A stretch of DNA of 64,000 nucleotides from CAZFJG01 sp964410915. Its GTDB lineage: Bacteria > Synergistota > Synergistia > Synergistales > JAFGMB01. Position numbers and translations under genes: made by a program. Every line of letters starts with the position of its first letter. Within the stretch, counting starts at the first letter, position 1. The stretch lies in contig CAYPIU010000004.1 in NCBI GenBank assembly GCA_964410915.1, positions 44,928-108,927 of the forward strand, in the 5' to 3' direction. Of this stretch, positions 26,320-35,513 are shown in pieces. The notes beneath the pieces were generated by a model. The model had not been told where the DNA came from and did not search any database. It was given only the letters and a program-made list of their open reading frames with translations.

Positions 26320-26819
26320 TATCCTGTCACCACGATCAGGGACATATCAAGAACACGACCCCCAGAAGCTGAAAGAGCTTTTATCTCTGCAGAATCTATT
26401 TTTAACCCGTTCTTCTCCAGATTTTCAACCAGATTAGCGAGATCTTCAACATAAAGATCCTTCAATTGCAGGTTGATTCCGTTTCCTGTCATAGAAAGCT
26501 GTACCAGTTTATCCCTTATCTCAAGCTGGCCTAAAAGATCGGAAATTATCTGGACAGGCTCCTTCCCTGAGCCTGTATTTATTGAACCTTCTTTCCTTTC
26601 ACCTGAAGCCAGCCTGTAATCCTCGACAAGTGCAAGCAATTGATCAAAACGATTTTCCTTCAGATCCAGCCTTGCCTCAAGATCCCCGGTTCTACCCCAA
26701 ATGGCAAAAAAGGCAGTCCATATAACGATAACGGCTATAAAATAAAACAGAGTCTTCTTCACTCCGGGAACACCTGAGAAAAAAGATCTGAACCTTCCTG
26801 GATCACTGAACATTTTCAT
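26319..26819 (-). CDS. gspM: Type II secretion protein GspM-like
   Basis: 166 residues: a short cytoplasmic tail, one membrane helix (about 23-42), a coiled stretch, and a ferredoxin-like C-terminal domain (KEPVQIISDLLGQLEIRDKLVQL onward). This is the arrangement of GspM/PilO proteins, partners of GspL. It follows gspL by three bases. The assignment rests mainly on context. Confidence 0.65.
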   Translation of the reverse strand: MKMFSDPGRFRSFFSGVPGVKKTLFYFIAVIVIWTAFFAIWGRTGDLEARLDLKENRFDQLLALVEDYRLASGERKEGSINTGSGKEPVQIISDLLGQLEIRDKLVQLSMTGNGINLQLKDLYVEDLANLVENLEKNGLKIDSAEIKALSASGGRVLDMSLIVVTG

Positions 26820-26822
26820 GAT

Positions 26823-28007
26823 CTACCACCCTATTGCCATGGTGAACCTGAGACCCCCGCCAGGGATCTGCTGGATATCACCGATCTGAGGCTCAATACC
26901 ATGTTTGCGAAGTATCTCCTGGAATTTCTGAACCGAAGTCATATCCATGGTTGATCCGTTTATATCAATATTGTCACCGTTGTAACGAAGCACATCAAGT
27001 GTTATCTTTGACTTCCCAAGTTCATCTGAAGATCTACCCAGTATCCCGAGTATCTTATCGATCTTCATCCCACTATCTTCTGTTGTCAGGGCCCGGATCT
27101 TACCTTTTGCCTGGCTTAAAGGATCAACGATACGGCCGGATGGGTCAAAAACTTCCCGATATATCTGTTCGCTTCTTTCATCAAGCCAATCGGTAGTCGA
27201 TGCAAAAGTATAGTAACGAAAAATGGAGGTACCAAGAAGTATAGCACCTGTGACAATAAACAGCATTGCCATCTTTCCCGCGATCCTGAACAATCTCTCT
27301 ATGTATAATTCCGTGTCCAGTTCTGACCTTGATAGATTCACCTCTCCGGAGAGAGACGACCCTTCAGTGAATTTAAGCAGCATTTCGATTATCTTGTCAC
27401 TGTATTCAGGATCTTTTTCTGAATCTATAATTAATTTATCATTTATTTCAATACCAGAAGATCCTGCTAAATCAACAAGCCAACTGAAATATTCATCAGG
27501 AGTCGTCTTGTTTCTCGACTTCCATCCGTAAAATGCAGGTACTCCTCCATCCCTGAATATCATGGCACAAATGTTTTCACTGTCAGCCCATATACCCACA
27601 CCAGAATTATCAAACATGGAAGAAAAGATAACAGGTAAGGGAAGATAGATATTCCTGCCCCCTTTTCTGCTTCCAGAGTTCTCAAACTTGTCAAGTTCGT
27701 CTCTCGAAACGAACCATGCCACTCCATTTGCTGACTTACCATCTCTGGAAGTGATCGTAGGAAAGACTTCAATACCTCCAGATGCCGAAGAAAAAGGAAG
27801 TATTTTCAGATTAAGTGCTTCTCGTATCTGCAATGTATCTGAAAAGGGGTAGGAAAATTCCTGCAGGGAAAGGGTTTTGTAAATACCCAGCACAAAGGAA
27901 TCACCTTTTCTCAAAAGTGCGTTGACACCTGCTATCTCGCTTCTGGATGATAATGCAGTTTTTTTATTTTCGGTCTGAAGAAAAATACCTTGTTCTTTGC
28001 CTGGCAT
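26823..28007 (-). CDS. gspL: Type II secretion protein GspL-like
   Basis: 394 residues. An N-terminal actin-like cytoplasmic domain (to about 235) is followed by a membrane helix (MAMLFIVTGAILLGTSIF) and a periplasmic ferredoxin-like domain at the end. GspL binds GspE and GspM and ties the ATPase to the platform. Sequence is divergent but the domain order and position between gspK and gspM are convincing. Confidence 0.75.
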   Translation of the reverse strand: MPGKEQGIFLQTENKKTALSSRSEIAGVNALLRKGDSFVLGIYKTLSLQEFSYPFSDTLQIREALNLKILPFSSASGGIEVFPTITSRDGKSANGVAWFVSRDELDKFENSGSRKGGRNIYLPLPVIFSSMFDNSGVGIWADSENICAMIFRDGGVPAFYGWKSRNKTTPDEYFSWLVDLAGSSGIEINDKLIIDSEKDPEYSDKIIEMLLKFTEGSSLSGEVNLSRSELDTELYIERLFRIAGKMAMLFIVTGAILLGTSIFRYYTFASTTDWLDERSEQIYREVFDPSGRIVDPLSQAKGKIRALTTEDSGMKIDKILGILGRSSDELGKSKITLDVLRYNGDNIDINGSTMDMTSVQKFQEILRKHGIEPQIGDIQQIPGGGLRFTMAIGW

Positions 28008-28011
28008 TATC

Positions 28012-28938
28012 CTAATTCTCCTCCCATTTTGCTATAGTGCAGCGAGCACCATCCTTATGTAATACGGCTGAATAATATTTAAAGTCCTGATCGGGAACAG
28101 ATCGTACCTCCACATTTATCCTGAAATAACTGCTTTTGAAACCCAGAAGGTTCATGATCCTGGGAATTGCACCTTCATCAAGAGAAGGAACCCTTCTCTG
28201 AACTTCCTCTATTGATTTGAATGGTTCTTTCTGCCTTTCTTCAATTATTTCAAGTGCAGCTGTTTCATTGACTCCGTCAATAAGTCTGAGTACCGCGAAA
28301 GAAGCTATATTGAGATTGATCTTTCCAGAACCTGAAACTGTAATAAGATCACCAAGTGCAGGAGTCAAAGGAGTTGAAGCAAATATCTCTTCCGGAATGG
28401 ATTCAAGCAGTCTTATCTCGGATATATCTGCAAGATCACGGTTTGGAAAGTAATCCCTTTCTTCGCCTCCAAGCCTGGGCCTGGTGTTTCTGTCAAGGAA
28501 ATCCAGAAGGACAGTACCCAGCCTGCTATCTTCATATATATCCCAGATCTCATCCCATGAATAGGCCATTTCTCTCCTCAACGTCTCTCCATCCGGCAAA
28601 AAAAGCTCGTTGATCGGGATCTTCCCGTCCATGGGTATTATATCAATTTTCAATATTCCCAGCTCGGGTACAGGTATTAACTGGGTTCCGAACCAGGGTT
28701 CGAGAAATGAATCGTAGGCATTATCATCATACTGCAAACCTTTAGCGATTTGCAATACCGCAGCATATGAAATGCCCCTCGCTTTGACATCGAACTTCTC
28801 TCTTGAAATAAATTCAAGCTGGTTCCTGGCGAACCATGCGTAGCCTGTGGCCCCTGCAATAAGCAATGTCATCACAAGAAGAATGGAAACAAGCACAAAA
28901 CCGCCTTTCCTTCCGGACTTATCTCGGGATCCATTCAA
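28012..28938 (-). CDS. gspK: Type II secretion minor pseudopilin GspK
   Basis: 308 residues. The signal GRKGGFVLVSILLVMTLLIAG has the pseudopilin pattern without the usual Glu5 (Leu-Val-Ser here), which is typical of GspK, the tip pseudopilin. The C-terminal region with GKINLNIASFAVLRLIDGVNETAA is the helix-hairpin-helix-like part found in GspK. GspK caps the pseudopilus with GspI and GspJ. Confidence 0.88.
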   Translation of the reverse strand: MNGSRDKSGRKGGFVLVSILLVMTLLIAGATGYAWFARNQLEFISREKFDVKARGISYAAVLQIAKGLQYDDNAYDSFLEPWFGTQLIPVPELGILKIDIIPMDGKIPINELFLPDGETLRREMAYSWDEIWDIYEDSRLGTVLLDFLDRNTRPRLGGEERDYFPNRDLADISEIRLLESIPEEIFASTPLTPALGDLITVSGSGKINLNIASFAVLRLIDGVNETAALEIIEERQKEPFKSIEEVQRRVPSLDEGAIPRIMNLLGFKSSYFRINVEVRSVPDQDFKYYSAVLHKDGARCTIAKWEEN

Positions 28939-29521
28939 GCAACGTCAACTCCTCATTATTCCGCTTGATCGATACTCTTACCGCTGCAGGTATGATCCCC
29001 TGATATGAATCAGACCAGACGGAACCATCCCATGCTGAAAAGGCAATATTTCCTACATCTGGCAGCAGAAGCTGAGAATTTTGAGAATCAATTCCAAGAT
29101 CCTCGTAATTTACTTCATCCGGGAGAACAGATGGAATAAACCATCTGTAAAGTGACGATCCAGCTTTTTCTCCCCAGTTCCCTTCATGGATCATGTAAAC
29201 GATAGTACCAGCACCCGAAGAATATCCTGAAGGGTTACAAGTCCAGAATAGAAGGATATCCCTTCTTATATCTCCCGGAATGTCCCTCCTTTTGAGAATA
29301 GCTGATACACCAGAAGGACTGGCACATTTTGACCGTAGATCCCTGAAGATAAGGGAAATAGTCCTGTGCAAAGCTGTTTCCCTGGAATAATCAGATTCTA
29401 CCTGGTTAAGGCTGTTCACCATAAGCACAAGAGGAGCAACTGCGCCAGCCATAATAACACCTATAAGAGAGACTGTTATCAACACCTCTACGAGTGTAAA
29501 AGCTTTCCTGTCTGTCCTCAA
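28919..29521 (-). CDS. gspJ: Type II secretion minor pseudopilin (GspJ-like)
   Basis: 200 residues. The signal RKAFTLVEVLITVSLIGVIMAG is followed by a mature domain of about 175 residues, the size of GspJ. It overlaps gspK by 20 bases. The predicted cleavage residue before Phe is Ala rather than Gly, which prepilin peptidases tolerate less well. This also occurs in gspI of this operon. Confidence 0.7.
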   Translation of the reverse strand: MRTDRKAFTLVEVLITVSLIGVIMAGAVAPLVLMVNSLNQVESDYSRETALHRTISLIFRDLRSKCASPSGVSAILKRRDIPGDIRRDILLFWTCNPSGYSSGAGTIVYMIHEGNWGEKAGSSLYRWFIPSVLPDEVNYEDLGIDSQNSQLLLPDVGNIAFSAWDGSVWSDSYQGIIPAAVRVSIKRNNEELTLLEWIPR

Positions 29522-29549
29522 TTTAAGGGCCTCCCCCGGACTGAACGAA

Positions 29550-31373
29550 TCAGGGACTCTGCGGCCGAACTCGTATTTTGTAAGAACCAGGCTTTAGATA
29601 TGACGCTATTTCCTCTGCCAGATCCCTCCTGCCTATCTTAAGCGTGAGATCAAGGAGGTTCTTCAATTCCTTGGAATGTGGCTCTCTCTGAAAATGATTG
29701 TAGAGTCTGTTTATGCCCTCTGCAATATGTTCCGGGTTTTTAGAAGCCTTTCCAAGGGCAAGATAATGATACGCAAGTTGTTTTTCTGCAATATCCTGAA
29801 CCATCAAGTGCTCCGAAGCCTGCTCGAGAAAACGTCTCTGAACAAATCCATTATGCGACTGGACCCCTTTTCTTATCTTGAGATCACCTGCCATACCATT
29901 GCCAAGATATAAAAGACCGGCAATACTGCAAAGAGCAAGCAGGAGTCCCAATGCCTTGTAGAGAAAAGGCCTCCTGACTCTGGTCCATGCCTTTTCAAGG
30001 GGCAGTATCTCCCTGTTTGCAAGGGCAAAGGCAAAAGCCATCCATAGAGCATCCTCTATACGATGAAATGGGCGGGTCCATATAGCGTTGAACCATATCA
30101 GGGCAAGCATTGAACAAGCCCACATAGCTTCCATGCTGAGTTGTTTTTTCTGAACAAGATGTCTGAAAAATCTCCACAACCACCAGATAGCCAGCAAAAG
30201 CAGTATAATTCCCGGGATAATACCAGCCTCACAAAACCACTGAAGATACTCGTTGTGAGCCCAGTAAGTATATTTCCAGTCCTTTTCCGGGTTGGATGCA
30301 AGCATTTTTTTCTGAGCTTCCAGGTAGTTCCACTTGTACTGCCCCAGACCTACACCCCTTACAGGGTTTGATGTGAACATCGTCCAGGATGTTGCCCATA
30401 TACTGTCTCTGCTTCCAATGGTCCTGTAATTCTTGAAAACATCTACCGTTTTGGAGAGCATCCTGTCCATTCTGTCATGGTTAAGTATCACACTTGAAGT
30501 GAGAGCTATCATGAGAACAATAAAAGCAACACCAAATCTTTTCAGATATTTCCTGTCCGCTTTTACTATAAGGATAATGAAAAGGAAAATAAGGCCGGCA
30601 AAGAGTGAGAGGATGGCTGACCTGCTGGTACTGCACCATATGCCCCAACCAATAACGAAAAGGAAAAACAGGTTGGATAATGAAAACAGTTTTTCCGCTA
30701 TGCCTCCGGCTCCATTTCTAAAACCCTTCAGGACATTCAGAAAAACACAATTAAGACCGCATATAGCAAGCCAGAAACCAAACATATTCTGCTGACCGGT
30801 ATTTCCAATGTAATGACCTGGGGTTGGAAGTATAAAAGGAAAGATCCCCTGAAGATCACGAACCTGTAACTCCGCAAAGATAACATTCAATACAGCTGTA
30901 AGTGAAGCGAGTCTTATAAGAGTAACTAACCATTTACCGCTGAAGCTGTTATAACAAAGTACATAACATGCCCACAGAGATGCGAAGAAAAACCATTCTC
31001 TCAGATATGTAGGAACAGAACTAAGCTCTGTCCAGAGGGGCTGTGCTGTCACATACAAAAGAAGAAAAAGCCATATCCAGCCAAAAATATCAATTTTAAA
31101 ACCGGTACCCTTCTGCCCCTTCAGGAAAAGGCGTACTCCCGCAAATAATGACAGGACTGCAATGGGGACCATTGCGGTGAACCACTTCATCAAGTGGAGT
31201 GTCTGGAACCAGAAAGGCCCTGAAAAAATAATGTTTGGAAAGGCAAGAGAAATTATTATAAGAACAAAAAAAAGATTTTCCGGAACAAGAGGCTTATCAA
31301 GATCTCCCACACCGACTTTCTGTTTTTCTTTTTCAACCAGGGATGAGTTCCGACTTTTCTTAAAAAATAACAA
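29550..31373 (-). CDS. O-antigen ligase / pilin O-oligosaccharyltransferase-like membrane protein
   Basis: 607 residues with about 12 membrane segments and a helical-repeat C-terminal tail (about residue 500 onward). The segment TPGHYIGNTGQQNMFGFW and the large loop with RGVGLGQYKWNYLEAQ and YWAHNEYLQWFCEAG are the conserved parts of the Wzy_C/PglL group, which transfer glycans to lipid A or to pilin-like proteins. It is the first gene of the T2SS operon, 28 bases before gspJ, so modification of pseudopilins or secreted proteins is possible. Start is a TTG with AAAGGA upstream. Confidence 0.8.
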   Translation of the reverse strand: MLFFKKSRNSSLVEKEKQKVGVGDLDKPLVPENLFFVLIIISLAFPNIIFSGPFWFQTLHLMKWFTAMVPIAVLSLFAGVRLFLKGQKGTGFKIDIFGWIWLFLLLYVTAQPLWTELSSVPTYLREWFFFASLWACYVLCYNSFSGKWLVTLIRLASLTAVLNVIFAELQVRDLQGIFPFILPTPGHYIGNTGQQNMFGFWLAICGLNCVFLNVLKGFRNGAGGIAEKLFSLSNLFFLFVIGWGIWCSTSRSAILSLFAGLIFLFIILIVKADRKYLKRFGVAFIVLMIALTSSVILNHDRMDRMLSKTVDVFKNYRTIGSRDSIWATSWTMFTSNPVRGVGLGQYKWNYLEAQKKMLASNPEKDWKYTYWAHNEYLQWFCEAGIIPGIILLLLAIWWLWRFFRHLVQKKQLSMEAMWACSMLALIWFNAIWTRPFHRIEDALWMAFAFALANREILPLEKAWTRVRRPFLYKALGLLLALCSIAGLLYLGNGMAGDLKIRKGVQSHNGFVQRRFLEQASEHLMVQDIAEKQLAYHYLALGKASKNPEHIAEGINRLYNHFQREPHSKELKNLLDLTLKIGRRDLAEEIASYLKPGSYKIRVRPQSP

Positions 31374-31417
31374 ATCAGATCGTTCCTTTCAGGATAGATT
31401 TGGGGGAAAGATAAACT

Positions 31418-32305
31418 TTATTCCTTGAAATCGACCTTTATTTCTACCATTAGTTCGTTCCTGGCAAGCTCTCTGACCTTCATCATAACAGGAACCCCTT
31501 TAGCCCTTCCTTTTTCGACAATAGACGAGATCTGATCAAGAAGCTCTCCTGTAGGGCCATCCGGTCCGGTAAAAACTATTCCTGAACTATCGTTTTTCTT
31601 ATCCGGGTTCTTTATGACTCTTTTCCCTGGAGCAAGTTCCCTGAGGACCCTTTTTACGGCTTTCTCGATCTCTCCTGCACTCATGTCGTCTTTAATAGCC
31701 CTTTGAGCAAATGATAGCTGTTCATCTCCAGGCAGAGAAACAAGAGCCCTTGCCTGTCTTTCTCCAATTTTTCTTTCCATTAGCAATTTTTTTACTCCGT
31801 CATCAAGTTTCAGAAGACGCAATTTATTGGCTATTGATGACTGTGACCTGCCCAGTTTCTCGGCGAGCTCGGACTGGGTAAGTCCTGTTCTGTAAAGTAT
31901 CTGACTCAGGGAAAAGGCTTCCTCTATTGAGGTAAGGTCACTCCTGTGGATATTTTCAACCAGTGCAAGGATCTGCTGATCAAGAGCATCTGTCTCTGTT
32001 ACCATGGCTGGTATGGTCTCGAAACCCGCCATCTGAGCAGCCCTGAATCGTCTCTCACCAACAATAAGTTCATAGCCCTTATCAGCTGGTTTAACAAGGA
32101 CAGGCTGGATTATCCCGATCTGCTTTATAGATGAGCAGAGTTCTTCCAATGCCTCCCTGTCAAAATTCTTTCTGGGTTGGGAAGGGTTGGGACTTATTGA
32201 AGAAAGGGGGATCTCAAGGATACTGCCCCCCTGTATATGAATGGGAGAATCCGAGACCGTAGATAAATCTTCTTTTTTTCTGAAAAATTTCCCGGCATCA
32301 AGCAT
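31418..32305 (-). CDS. parB: ParB/Spo0J-family chromosome partition protein
   Basis: 295 residues. The N-terminal ParB domain includes PNPSQPRKNFD, the CTP-binding GERRFRAAQMAG and ENIHRSDLTSIEEA. A helix-turn-helix follows with LTQSELAEKLGRSQSSIANKLRLLKL, and a C-terminal dimer domain closes the protein. ParB binds parS sites near the origin. No parA/soj gene is adjacent, and I saw no parS palindrome in the window. Its neighbours are dnaB and the T2SS operon. Confidence 0.92.
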   Translation of the reverse strand: MLDAGKFFRKKEDLSTVSDSPIHIQGGSILEIPLSSISPNPSQPRKNFDREALEELCSSIKQIGIIQPVLVKPADKGYELIVGERRFRAAQMAGFETIPAMVTETDALDQQILALVENIHRSDLTSIEEAFSLSQILYRTGLTQSELAEKLGRSQSSIANKLRLLKLDDGVKKLLMERKIGERQARALVSLPGDEQLSFAQRAIKDDMSAGEIEKAVKRVLRELAPGKRVIKNPDKKNDSSGIVFTGPDGPTGELLDQISSIVEKGRAKGVPVMMKVRELARNELMVEIKVDFKE

Positions 32306-32349
32306 GACCTATCCTCCATGGTAAGGATGAACAGCATGTGGATCCTTAA

Positions 32350-33708
32350 CTAACTGCCTTGATAATGGCCACTCAGAGCAGATTCGAACCTTGTATATTC
32401 TTTTCTGAAGATAAGATTTATGACCCCTGTAGGACCATTACGGTGTTTAGCAATAATTATCTCTGAACTGTCATCATTTTCTGGATCAGGATTATAGTAA
32501 CCATCCCTGTAAAGCAGAAGAACCATATCAGCATCCTGCTCTATAGCACCGCTGTCACGCAGATCAGAAAGCTGCGGCCTCTTGTCATTACGCTGTTCTA
32601 CTGCTCGTGACAACTGTGACAAAGCTATAACGGGCACATCTACTTCCCTTGCTACTCCCTTGAGAGATCTTGAGATCTCGGCAACTTCCTGCTGTTTACT
32701 GTCAATGCGGCGGTGAAAATTCATAAGCTGGAGATAATCTACCACCACGAGCCCGAGTCCCTGATGCTTGGCCTTGAAACGACGGCATCGAGCCCTGAAT
32801 TCCAGGGTAGAGAGCATGGAACTGTCGTCAATATAGATCGGTGCTCTTGATAACCTGCCCGCACCATTCGTAAGGTGATCCCAATCCTGATCAGCAATAT
32901 TACCTGTTCTGAGATCATGGATGTTTACCATGGCCTCAGAGCCCAGCATCCTCTGAACCAGTTGTTCAGCACTCATTTCAAGACTGAATATAAGAACGGG
33001 CCTTGGCTTGTCTTTTATTCCAAGATACTGCGCAAAGTTTATAGCGAGCGCAGTCTTACCCATCGAAGGTCTGGCTGCAATGATATTGAGGCTGCCCGGC
33101 TGGAACCCTCCAGTCAATCGGTTGAAATCTGAAAAAGGTGTCTGTATACCAGAAACTTCCTGTTCGGAACTGTGATACTGTTCCTCTATCTTCTGGAAAG
33201 CTGGAGGAAGAACGTCGGCAATGGCACGATACGTCTGCCTGTTCCTTTCCTGGGAAATAGCAAAGACAGATTGTTCCGCCTCTTCAAGTATCTCCCTTAC
33301 TTCCCTGTCTTCAGAATATCCAAGCCTTACAAGGGCATTTCCCGCCTGGATCAGCCTTCTGTGTATAGCCTTGTCTTTTACTATACCTGCATGATATACA
33401 ACATTTGCGGTAGTAGGAACAGCATCAATGAGGCCGGCAATAAAGGCCTGACCTCCTATTTTTTCTGAAATACCCCTGCGGGAAAGTTCTTCCATCAGGG
33501 TCAGGGGATCCACGGGTTTGTCCAGAGTGGACATTTCCCATATTACCTCAAATACTGCCCGATGATTCAGGTCATAAAAATGTTCTGACTCGAGAACTTC
33601 CATAACTTCATTGAGGGCTTCCCTGTCCAACACGCAGGCGCCGAGTACTGATCTCTCAGCTTCAAGACTGTGAGGAACGATCCTGTCAAGGATCTTCTGA
33701 TCGGGCAT
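32350..33708 (-). CDS. dnaB: Replicative DNA helicase DnaB
   Basis: 452 residues. The N-terminal helical domain begins with VPHSLEAERSVLGACVLD. The RecA-like domain has Walker A ARPSMGKTALAINFAQ, VVVDYLQLM and SDLRDSGAIEQDAD. It unwinds DNA ahead of the replication fork. It shares its first base with the last base of rplI, the common rplI-dnaB arrangement. Confidence 0.97.
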   Translation of the reverse strand: MPDQKILDRIVPHSLEAERSVLGACVLDREALNEVMEVLESEHFYDLNHRAVFEVIWEMSTLDKPVDPLTLMEELSRRGISEKIGGQAFIAGLIDAVPTTANVVYHAGIVKDKAIHRRLIQAGNALVRLGYSEDREVREILEEAEQSVFAISQERNRQTYRAIADVLPPAFQKIEEQYHSSEQEVSGIQTPFSDFNRLTGGFQPGSLNIIAARPSMGKTALAINFAQYLGIKDKPRPVLIFSLEMSAEQLVQRMLGSEAMVNIHDLRTGNIADQDWDHLTNGAGRLSRAPIYIDDSSMLSTLEFRARCRRFKAKHQGLGLVVVDYLQLMNFHRRIDSKQQEVAEISRSLKGVAREVDVPVIALSQLSRAVEQRNDKRPQLSDLRDSGAIEQDADMVLLLYRDGYYNPDPENDDSSEIIIAKHRNGPTGVINLIFRKEYTRFESALSGHYQGS

Positions 33709-34154
33709 TATTCTCCCTCGACTGAAAGGGTCATCGTAGCTTCAATACCAGGGTAAAGTTTTACCTGAAAAACATAAGCACCTGTTTTTCTTATGGTCTC
33801 CGGAAGTTTGATATTCTTCTTTTCTACAGGCATGTCAAACTGTTCCTTAAGAGCTTTGGCAACCTGAGCACTTGTTATACTTCCGAAAAGTTTTCCACTA
33901 TCCCCTGTGGAAGCATTAACCACTACCTTTTTATCCTGCAGGTGTCGTTTTTTTGATTCAGCAGCCTGCTCTTCATGTTCCATTTTTTTCTCGTGCGACC
34001 TCTGCTTCTCTTTCCACTCTTTAAGTCTTGCAGGAGTGGCCTCTTCGGCAAGACCTCTGGGAATAAGAAAGTTTCTTGCGTAACCGTCAGAAGCCTCTAC
34101 AAGGTCACCCTTTTCTCCCAGCTTTTTGACTTTTTCATTTAAAATCACTTTCAT
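33708..34154 (-). CDS. rplI: 50S ribosomal protein L9
   Basis: 148 residues. The N-terminal domain (MKVILNEKVKKLGEKGDLVEASDGYARNFLIPRGLAEEAT) is the L9 signature, followed by the long connecting helix and the C-terminal domain with KLFGSITSAQVAKAL. It abuts the upstream DUF2232 gene and dnaB, giving the order DUF2232-rplI-dnaB. Confidence 0.97.
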   Translation of the reverse strand: MKVILNEKVKKLGEKGDLVEASDGYARNFLIPRGLAEEATPARLKEWKEKQRSHEKKMEHEEQAAESKKRHLQDKKVVVNASTGDSGKLFGSITSAQVAKALKEQFDMPVEKKNIKLPETIRKTGAYVFQVKLYPGIEATMTLSVEGE

Positions 34155-35110
34155 TAACGAAACCTCCCTTTTCGGGATCTTAGATCAAACCACATGTCTA
34201 TTATACCCAAGAGAATAATAACTTGAGAAATTATCGGTATAAATAATATTAAAGAAATAATAATAACTTTGACGATAATGTTCAAACTTTTTTTTGTCAT
34301 AAAAAACCAGCATAGAGACATCCCCTGGAGAAGAAAGAGAACATTAACAAGCAGTCTTAGATTGGTACCTGTTTTTATCCATATATTCCACTCTTCTCCA
34401 CTCATTCCTGCCATAGTAAGGACTATAGAGACGATCAGCGCCCAGAAAATGCTCTTCGGGAAACGCCAGTTGGTAAAAGCTGGCAGTGCCGGCAGTACAA
34501 TTGAACTTGTCCTTTTAAGAACTATCCTGCTTACAGCATAACTTAGATAGCAGTCTACTGCAGATGCCATTGTAAGTATTGCAGGAAAGATCAGGGGTAT
34601 CAGTTTAAGTGTCTGGGTCAGCTGCTCTTTTACCTCCTCAAGGTTACTTCCGGACATTCCGCTTGATGAATAGAAGCTGAAAACCCTGTCTATAACAGTT
34701 TTAATTTCAGCAGGTTCAAGGGAAAAGGGATTTATTCCTGTAAGCTTACTGGCTATGACCATGAGTAAAAGTTTACTGCCAAGTGATATCAATATCCCGT
34801 AAAGCATTATGTCTACAGCGGCTTCAAATTTACGGGCAAGAAAACCCAGTCCAACCCCGAGAAAACCAAAACCCAGGGTAAAGAATATTGAGCCTACGGG
34901 GCCAAGTATCATCATCACCAGTATAGATGCGGCGACAAGACCCACAATAGATTTTCCGAGATCATGCCTTAATCCAAGGATAACCAGCGGAGCAGGGCAT
35001 AAAAATGAGAACGCCACTCCTATGACAGGCAGAAAATGGGAGGCCAGAAAAAGAATGACAGCAAGCCCGACAAGCAGGGAAGATTCAACTAGACTTCTGG
35101 TATAAGTCAT
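34154..35110 (-). CDS. YybS-like integral membrane protein (DUF2232)
   Basis: 318 residues with about eight or nine membrane segments and no soluble domain. A central SSGMSGSNLEEVKEQLTQTLKLIPLIFPAIL stretch and the location between rpsR and rplI match YybS/DUF2232 proteins. Function is unknown. The rpsR terminator lies just upstream, so it probably has its own promoter or depends on read-through. Confidence 0.8.
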   Translation of the reverse strand: MTYTRSLVESSLLVGLAVILFLASHFLPVIGVAFSFLCPAPLVILGLRHDLGKSIVGLVAASILVMMILGPVGSIFFTLGFGFLGVGLGFLARKFEAAVDIMLYGILISLGSKLLLMVIASKLTGINPFSLEPAEIKTVIDRVFSFYSSSGMSGSNLEEVKEQLTQTLKLIPLIFPAILTMASAVDCYLSYAVSRIVLKRTSSIVLPALPAFTNWRFPKSIFWALIVSIVLTMAGMSGEEWNIWIKTGTNLRLLVNVLFLLQGMSLCWFFMTKKSLNIIVKVIIISLILFIPIISQVIILLGIIDMWFDLRSRKGRFR

Positions 35111-35180
35111 TTTCGAGTTATCCTTTCATCATATGTTCTTCTGGTTGTAAAACGACATAAATGCTAACCTTTAGCCGGAA

Positions 35181-35220
35181 AAAAAACAAAGGGGAGAAGC
35201 ATTAGCTACTCCCCCGTTTA
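35181..35220 (-). terminator. Terminator after rpsR
   Basis: Arms GGGGAG (35191-35196) and CTCCCC (35209-35214) are followed on the minus strand by TTTGTTTTTTTT. It ends the rpsF-ssb-rpsR transcription unit. Confidence 0.8.
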
Positions 35221-35243
35221 TATATTATCTTAAATCCTCAAGA

Positions 35244-35480
35244 TCAATCAACGCTGTAAGGAAGAAGAGCCATATGTCTTGCCCTCTTAATAGCAGTAGT
35301 AACCTGGCGCTGATGCTTGGCACAATTTCCCGAAACCCTTCGCGGCAGGATCTTTCCACGTTCGGTTATGTATTTTTTAAGTTTGTCCACGTTCTTGTAA
35401 TCAACGTGGTCAATTTTTTCTACGCAGTATGAACATACTTTTGGTCGGCGTTTGCCGCCTTTTCTGCGCTTAAAAGCCAT
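35244..35480 (-). CDS. rpsR: 30S ribosomal protein S18
   Basis: 78 residues, with KVCSYCVEKIDHVDYKNV at the start and LLPYSVD at the end. It keeps the CxxC pair and a later Cys-His (NCAKHQRQ), so it is a zinc-binding (C+) form of S18. Third gene of the usual rpsF-ssb-rpsR cluster. Confidence 0.97.
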   Translation of the reverse strand: MAFKRRKGGKRRPKVCSYCVEKIDHVDYKNVDKLKKYITERGKILPRRVSGNCAKHQRQVTTAIKRARHMALLPYSVD

Positions 35481-35513
35481 CAGAGCTCCTCCTTTCTGAA
35501 AAGGGAGTATAAA

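Noticed and set aside
31418..34154. Replication origin near parB and dnaB
   Set aside because: No dnaA gene, DnaA-box cluster or parS palindrome was seen; parB and dnaB alone are not enough.
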